Of a DNA stretch of 25,861 nt, positions 19,710 to 25,861 are shown one piece after another. A program made the translations under genes and the position numbers. The notes under the pieces were generated by a model. The model saw only the letters and a list, made by a program, of their open reading frames with translations. It was not told the origin of the DNA and searched no databases. The stretch is from Conidiobolus incongruus B7586. Lineage: Eukaryota > Entomophthoromycota > Entomophthoromycetes > Entomophthorales > Conidiobolaceae. The DNA is taken from NCBI GenBank assembly GCA_000697335.1, contig JNEM01014739.1, positions 1-25,861 of the forward strand. The letters are read 5' to 3'. Every line of letters starts with the position of its first letter. Position 1 is the stretch's first letter.

Positions 19710-21398
19710 ATGACTAAGGAAACAGATCTCACCTCCTACGATATTGAGAGAGGTACAAAATTTAACAGTAATTTCAAAAATTTAAGCCAACGCCAACAAC
19801 AGAGGATACTCAAAGAGATAAAACGAAATGATATTATTGAAGCCGAACTTGCCAAAAATCCTGATAAATTCCCCAAGGCTGTATATTTCATTATTCCAAA
19901 TGAATTCTGTGAAAGATTTTGCTATTATGGAATATCGCCTTTGTTGAATTATTATTACAGGACGGCGGTGGGGTTGGAAGCTTACCAGGCAAAACAGTAT
20001 ACCCATCTGTTCAAAGCTTTTACTTACTTCTTTCCATTATTGGGTGCTGCAATTAGCGACAGTTTTTTGGGGAAGTATCATACAATTGTATATTTTAGTT
20101 TAATATACCTGTTGGGTAACGTATTAACGAGTGTGTTTAGTATCAACGGATTGGTGGGAAAATATCCTCATTTGAATTTTCACTATGCGTTTTGGCCTCT
20201 CATGCTCATTAGTATTGGAACCGGTGGTATTAAACCGTGCGTGTCTACCCACGGTGGTGATCAATTCTTAAATAGTCAGCAATCTGTACTTGAGAGATTC
20301 TTTCAATTGTTCTATCTCAGTATCAATGTGGGGAGTGCTATTTCGGCCTATATTACACCCGTGCTCAAAACCGATGTACACTGCTTTGGTGCAAGATGCT
20401 ACCCATTGGCATTCGGTCTTCCAGCGGTGTTCTTCGCAATCGCATTAATTCTATTCGTAATGGGCTTCAAATATTACCGGGTGGTACCTCCTGCAGGCGA
20501 ATTCCTACCATGGAAAGCTTTGAAAGTGACTGTTGAAGCTGGATACAAATACTTCAATGCATCCAAAGAGCAGCGCAAAAGCGTCAAAAGTTATCTAGAA
20601 TTTTCCAATGCCAAGTATGGTGAAGACTTCGTCAGGGAGACACAACTATTAGGCAGGGCAATGACGATTTTCTTCCCAATCATGGGCTTCTGGATGCTTT
20701 ACGATCAGGGATCAACAGAGTGGCAGAATCAGTACGATCTTATGGACAAGTGGATCTTAAATTGGTTCCAAGTGCCTACTGAGAGTTTTGGAAATATCAA
20801 TGCTATCCTCGTCATCATTTTTATTCCATTGTTGACATACTGGATCTATCCCTCTGTGGATAGTTACAATATGAATTTCCACGTTTTAAAACGTATGAAT
20901 TTCGGGTTTATACTCACCATTATCAGTTTCATACTTGGTAATTGTATCATGTATGTGGTTGAGAGAAAGAGCGTAGGGAATGCTATCACAGATGATTCGG
21001 GAATGGTTACCAGCTGTAACGGTTGCGTCAAGGGCTTGTGGCAACTACCCCAATGGATCATTTTATCCTTTGGAGAAGCTCTCTTATCACCATCCGGTCT
21101 CATCTTCGCATACACGCAGGTAGGTCCCCAGCTGAAATCGAGTGCCACTTCCATCTGGCTGCTCATGAATTCCCTTGGCAACGAAATTGTATTTTTGGCG
21201 GAATTTGGCTTAGGTCACTTAAGTAGTACTAAAAAGATGTGGATTTACATAGGATTGGGTACATTCTTTTACATTTGGTTTATTTATGTGAGTTATTATT
21301 ATAAATGGATAGATGTTGGTAACAATAAGGAGAATGACCATGATGACGAAATAGACGATAGTAATACAATGGTAGATATTAAAGGAAAAGTTCAATAA
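19710..21398 (+). CDS. PTR2: Proton-coupled oligopeptide transporter (PTR2/POT, SLC15 family)
   Basis: An intronless frame of 562 aa with about 12 hydrophobic segments, the usual POT number, acting in a cell membrane to import di- and tripeptides with protons. The family signatures are in order: the ExxER motif in NEFCERFCYYG (Glu65-Arg69) on helix 1; GTGGIKPCVSTHGGDQF (170-186), the PTR2 signature around helix 5; FYLSINVGSA (201-210); FWMLYDQGSTEWQNQ (327-341) at helix 7; and PQWIILSFGEALLSPSG (447-463) at helix 10, with Glu456 of the FGE. The N-terminal 50 or so residues and the acidic C-terminal tail are cytosolic by family topology. Only a short loop (about 418-445, with Cys436 and Cys439) joins helices 9 and 10, so the large external domain of animal PepT1 is missing. 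A start at 19710 leaves no longer in-frame alternative. Substrate may differ, since some POTs carry nitrate or other solutes. Confidence 0.94.
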   Translation: MTKETDLTSYDIERGTKFNSNFKNLSQRQQQRILKEIKRNDIIEAELAKNPDKFPKAVYFIIPNEFCERFCYYGISPLLNYYYRTAVGLEAYQAKQYTHLFKAFTYFFPLLGAAISDSFLGKYHTIVYFSLIYLLGNVLTSVFSINGLVGKYPHLNFHYAFWPLMLISIGTGGIKPCVSTHGGDQFLNSQQSVLERFFQLFYLSINVGSAISAYITPVLKTDVHCFGARCYPLAFGLPAVFFAIALILFVMGFKYYRVVPPAGEFLPWKALKVTVEAGYKYFNASKEQRKSVKSYLEFSNAKYGEDFVRETQLLGRAMTIFFPIMGFWMLYDQGSTEWQNQYDLMDKWILNWFQVPTESFGNINAILVIIFIPLLTYWIYPSVDSYNMNFHVLKRMNFGFILTIISFILGNCIMYVVERKSVGNAITDDSGMVTSCNGCVKGLWQLPQWIILSFGEALLSPSGLIFAYTQVGPQLKSSATSIWLLMNSLGNEIVFLAEFGLGHLSSTKKMWIYIGLGTFFYIWFIYVSYYYKWIDVGNNKENDHDDEIDDSNTMVDIKGKVQ

Positions 21399-21545
21399 AT
21401 CAATAATTAATCTCTATTTTAAAAAAATGGCAATAATTTGATTTTCCATGATTATATAATTATAAACAATAAATAATAATGATTATATATACTAATTTTT
21501 ATTAATTCTTATATATTTTAAAACAACACCAAATATAATATATTT
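21399..21545. terminator. Short convergent 3' region between transporter and GUT2
   Basis: Only 147 bp separate the two stop codons. On the plus strand AATAAA overlaps the transporter stop (21394-21399). On the minus strand AATAAA lies at 21498-21503, about 45 bases past the GUT2 stop. The 3' ends of the two transcripts probably overlap. Polyadenylation signals are weakly constrained in such AT-rich DNA. Confidence 0.45.
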
Positions 21546-24152
21546 TTAAACACCTCCTCCACTACGTTCCGTCGTCAATTTAGGAGGTTGCTGACTGTTA
21601 TTAGATTTAGTCTTATTATCTCTTTCCTCCTTGAGTTCTTTAACACGTCCTAAGACTTCCAAAAATTCGAAGAATTCCACACTGCCAAAGGATTTGACAC
21701 CTGCACGTTCCATACCTTCGTAAACCGTCGTTTCGTCCACGCCGAGGTCGAGTTGTTTGACAAGGTTGACAAGCTCGGAGCCTTCAATGTGACCGTCGTT
21801 CTCTCGATCGATGCTACCGAATGCTGCTCTATACTTTCCAAGCTCTTTGGGATCGAAGCGGGCGCGGCTGGCTTCACTCAACAGTCTCCAGTCGGGGAGG
21901 CCCATGGATGATAGGTAGTGTGTGGCGTCATGGAGTTCCTTCTGCTTGCGAGTATTGTCCCAACCGAGTTCTTCTGCCATAATGTCGACTACTTTGGGGA
22001 GCACGTCGAGGGTGGTTTGAGCATTCAAGAATGCCAGTCGCATGCGGCGAGCTAACGCATCGATAGCGGTGCAGGCGTACTCGTAACGAACTGCGTGACG
22101 TACTTCAGCTTCGAGGTATGGATATGCAGGAGTGAGCCTAGTGCCATGGAGAGGCCAACGAAGACCAGTAGGTTTGCAAAGGTGAGCAACTGCCCAAGCG
22201 CGATCGCCATAGTTGAGGGCGAGATGTTGAGCAACCTAAAACCATTATTAAATGATAATATTCAGGTTCAACTAAAATCTTCGCTTACGTCAGTTTCCAT
22301 ACCGAAATGTTGAATAAGTTGAATAAACATAGTCTTGGAATACTTGTGAGAACCGATTAATTTAAGACGATCAGTGACACATTCGTTCTTGGGATTTAAG
22401 CCTAATTAAATCACATCAATTAATATAATTGATAAAGATATATTTGGAGATGATTTACCATAGAATTTGATAGCTTCGTCAACTGCTTCTTGGGCCATTG
22501 CACGATAGGTAGTCCATTTACCACCGGCAATAGTTAATAAACCGTTCTGGCTAATGTGAACGACGTGATTACGAACGAGAGAAGCGGTATTGGAAGCTGA
22601 AGGATCTCTAACGAGGGGACGAATACCGGACCAAGCAGCTAAAACGTCACCGCGACGCACTTGAACATCTAAACAAATTCAATAAATCGATTAAGAACAT
22701 TTTATAACCCTTGAGATAATAATTAAAACTTACCAGAATCTAAATATCTTCTAACTTCACCCAAAATCCAATTGATCTCCTCTTCGGTAGGCATGGGATT
22801 GGCATTGACATGGGTGGGAGTGTCAGTAGTACCAGCAATCACATTGCCCTGCCAGGGGAGGAAGAAAATCACACGACCATCACTAGTAGCGGGATCGAGA
22901 AGACCCATGTGAGAGGGACTGTAATAGTTGGGGAGAATGATATGAACACCAGCGGAAGGTGCAACAATTGTGGGAGTGGTGGGATCGTCCATCTTACGGA
23001 TGGCGTCAGTGAAGGGACCGGTAGCATTGATAACACCCTAAATGCATTTATTTTAGTATTTATAATCAAACTTTTGCAATGATAAAAATCACCTTAGCCT
23101 TAATATGGAACTCTTCACCTGTTAAAAGATCCTTAACCTTAGCACCCTTAATCTTGTTAGCTTCGTTGGTATCAACCTTAATCAAATCCTGGACCTCGAC
23201 ATGATTGACGACTGTAGCACCCTGAGCAATCGAAGTCAAAGCCAAAGCTACATTCATTCTAGAATCATTATGTTGGCCTATTCCCAAATTAGAAAACCAA
23301 TATCACATTGAAGATAATGAACTTACCATCGTAATAAACGATAGCACCCTTCAAAGAGTCTTTCTGAAGCATTGGGAAGTTTTCCAAAGCCTTACCCCTA
23401 CCAATAAAGTAGGAACTTTGGAGACCTTCAGCACCAGCGAATAAATCGTAAAATTTAGCACCTGCCCAGTAATAGGGAATTTGCCACCATCTACAATAAA
23501 TTTAATCAACTGACAATATATTTAAGAATTAGGACTTACTTGTAAACAGGCAACATAATAGGCAATTGGTTAGATAAGTAGGGAGCAATTTTCAAGAATA
23601 TTGAGCGCTCGTGCAAAGCTTCAACCACTAATTTGTATTGTTCATAGTCTAAATTTCGAAAAGCCTTCTCCAAATAGCGTACACCGCCGTGAACTAACTT
23701 GGTGGATCTGGAACTTGTACCTAATTACAGTGATAAATAATTAAAATTAAGGTAAATTAGTGATTTAGATTACCGCTAGAAAAGTCGTCCCTTTCAACGA
23801 GAGCGACCTTCAAACCTCTGCTAGCTGCGTCCAATGCGATACCAGTACCAGTAGCACCACCACCGATGACGAGTAAATCGTACTCTTCGTTGGGATCGAC
23901 ACCACTCTTTTTCAACTGTTCGATCAATTTTGCTCTTGAGGGAGGTGTCCACAAACTGTGGAGAGGATTCTCTTCTGATTCGGACTTATTTAAAGCTTCC
24001 AACTGGATACCTGGAGCGTTGAAAGGTATCATAGATTTCTGATTTTTCGATTTCAGTTGACTTAATTGATAATAGATACCACCGCCAACTGCTAAAGTAC
24101 CGGCTAATTTGAGGTAAGGTCTACTACCTAGACGTTGTAATAAACGTGACAT
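21546..24152 (-). CDS. GUT2: Mitochondrial FAD-dependent glycerol-3-phosphate dehydrogenase with EF-hand, eight exons
   Basis: Exons on the minus strand: 23774-24152, 23540-23720, 23327-23490, 23093-23277, 22734-23037, 22459-22668, 22289-22401, 21546-22235. The seven introns are 49-65 nt, all ending TAG and starting GTAA or GTGA. Joined, they give 741 aa without a stop, and every junction restores conserved family sequence. The enzyme oxidises glycerol-3-phosphate to dihydroxyacetone phosphate and passes electrons to ubiquinone at the outer face of the inner membrane. It serves glycerol use and the glycerol-phosphate shuttle. Residues about 15-33 form a hydrophobic anchor after a basic N-terminus. 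[12 protein letters not shown] (93-104) is the FAD dinucleotide fold, followed by [19 protein letters not shown], and then [12 protein letters not shown] and [10 protein letters not shown] of the DAO-type domain. Near the C-terminus [12 protein letters not shown] (655-666) is an EF-hand loop fit for calcium; a second one, about 40 residues on, is degenerate. This layout matches mGPDH of animals and many fungi. Confidence 0.95.
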
Positions 24153-25861
24153 ATTGAAATAAACAACTATTCAAAAAAATTGTATGATGTTGTTTATATT
24201 AAATATCCTTGTTATATCTATTTTTTATCAATAAATCCTTAAAATTATTAATGACAGATTAATAATTTTGTTTGGGTTGATATAGTTATACTTGATAATA
24301 TATTATAATATTTTTAAACAGGTTGAAATTTGTTGTATTCTCAATGTAATCAGCTATGTTGATATAATTGATGAATTATGAAAGCTTGTCACTTATTCCC
24401 ATCTCAATATTGTGGGATCGGATCCACATGTGAGTGCTTGGTCCATTTCATTGGTTCTAACTTTTCCAAATAAATTACCTTCTAAATTATGATGTAATAA
24501 GGACCACTTATTAATTCTGGCAATTTTATCGGTATTAATTTCTAAATTGTTTTCAGGGACCCACTTTCAAACAGGATATAAACCCCAATAATAATTCAAG
24601 TATTAGCATTTGATAATTAGTCAAATTAATAATCATTTATACTTAATTTTAGGATAATTTCAATTTGGAGTTGTGTATATAATAAATCTTCCGAATTTTT
24701 GTTGAAGGAATCCTTGTAAATTGAATAGAGGTTGTTGAGATGGCAATCCTGCAAGAAATTTTTCATTATCTGATTTATTGTGATAGTACACAATAAATTA
24801 TAGATGGTACAAAAAATACGACTAACTTGAGAATTTTGACTGAATATTTAAAAATTAAGAATTAAGAATCAGTACAGTTAATAAACTTTTTCAAATTATA
24901 TTTACTGGTGTAACTGAATTTTTCAAACAATCACTTTGTTTATTTTGATAATTATCATTAATCGAATTTATATTCAAATTAAGGGTAATAACAATCCTTT
25001 AATTCGATTTGAATTGTAATTAATACTTCTTTTAGAAATAATATTTCATCATTTAACAAATTATGGATCTTAATAGTTTAAATGAATATATTTAACCGTA
25101 CCCTAGAACTTGTAAATAATAATATGAATCCATTATGATTATATCGTTGATAAGTCTAATAATATTATACAAGTGTGTTTGAGATCATATAAATAATTTT
25201 AAATTGATATTAATGCTATTTTTTGAAATTAATCAGATGATCACGCAGTTTCAATTGTATTATCTAAAATATTTTGATTATTTATTTATATATTTAAAAT
25301 TGATATTGAATATTTCTAATTAAATACATCTTGAAAATGAATTCTATAATAACTTGCTTATATTTTTATTTCCATGATTTGACATCACTTTTGAATTTAC
25401 GGTGATCTCAGTTAATTTTGAATCTCGATATTTCAATTTCATAGATTATTGCTTAATATTAAAAAATGAATATTTAAATATTTTATATTAATGAATAAGT
25501 TGAAAAATCATTAATTTTAGGGTATTATCATGATACTGCTATGTCGTATAAGTAATATTATATAGACTTTCGCTCAGTATAAATATATATATAAGTATAT
25601 ATTAAACAATATTACACAAGTCACAATACTTTACCAATCTTAATAATAATATTAATTGAAAAATACTGATTATTGAGATAGTAGTATTACTTATAAATTT
25701 TAATAAAAAGATGCATAATTTGGTTTAATCTCATTTATTTATATATTTAATCTAAATTTTAAATAATGACAATATTTTGAGATTGAAAATAAATAAAAAT
25801 TTTAAAATATAAATTACAAAAATAAATATATATTATAAAATCAATTCCCTCATTTATTAAT
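24153..25861. other. AT-rich intergenic DNA upstream of GUT2
   Basis: It contains the GUT2 promoter region next to 24153. A patch at about 24350-24780 is somewhat less AT-rich and holds the near-palindrome GTGGGATCGGATCCAC (about 24413-24428). No frame, RNA gene or element was recognised, and the remainder to the window end is AT-only spacer. Confidence 0.55.

Noticed and set aside
22095-23082. Plus-strand frames overlapping GUT2
   Set aside because: They are antisense shadows of exons; the minus-strand exons join into a complete 741-aa conserved enzyme.

Overview
This is a strongly AT-rich nuclear window, almost certainly from a fungus. The signs are short GT..TAG introns (49-65 nt), yeast-type mitochondrial genes (MAM33 and an EF-hand-bearing GUT2), a PTR2/POT peptide transporter, a secreted di-copper tyrosinase, a secreted CAP-domain protein, and eukaryotic tRNA genes with internal boxes. 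The low G+C, long AT-only spacers and secreted tyrosinase and CAP genes would fit an early-diverging (zygomycete-grade, e.g. Entomophthorales-like) fungus. That placement is inference from gene content, not from a search.

Layout. 1-566: AT-rich DNA ending in a tRNA-Asp(GTC) gene (minus). 566-1145: a G+C-richer block against that tRNA, perhaps an LTR remnant. 1742-2827: an intronless secreted CAP protein with a Gly/Gln/Pro repeat stalk (minus). 2828-9806: a gene-poor stretch with one solo LTR (about 4319-4649) and two decayed mariner-type DNA transposons in the same orientation (about 5994-7269 and 8027-9309). 9807-10647: MAM33, two exons (minus). 10994-11066: tRNA-Ala(TGC) (plus). About 11205-11555: an unexplained G+C-richer island with two hairpins. 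12647-12981: a second solo LTR of the same family, inverted. 13396-14649: secreted tyrosinase (minus). 14650-18966: AT-rich spacer with two faint gene-like patches. 18967-19039: tRNA-Ala(AGC) (minus). 19710-21398: POT transporter (plus). 21546-24152: GUT2, eight exons (minus), convergent with the transporter. 24153-25861: AT-rich spacer.

The genes do not form an operon or an obvious pathway cluster. MAM33 and GUT2 are mitochondrial housekeeping genes. The transporter, CAP protein and tyrosinase act at the cell surface or outside the cell and could serve nutrient uptake, wall or host contact. The two mitochondrial genes carry introns, while the three surface or secreted genes have none. I found no CRISPR, toxin-antitoxin, biosynthetic cluster or other new system. 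The best leads are the uncharacterised G+C-richer islands, the decay pattern of the mariner pair, the repeat-stalk CAP protein, and an Ala tRNA with an unusual discriminator base.
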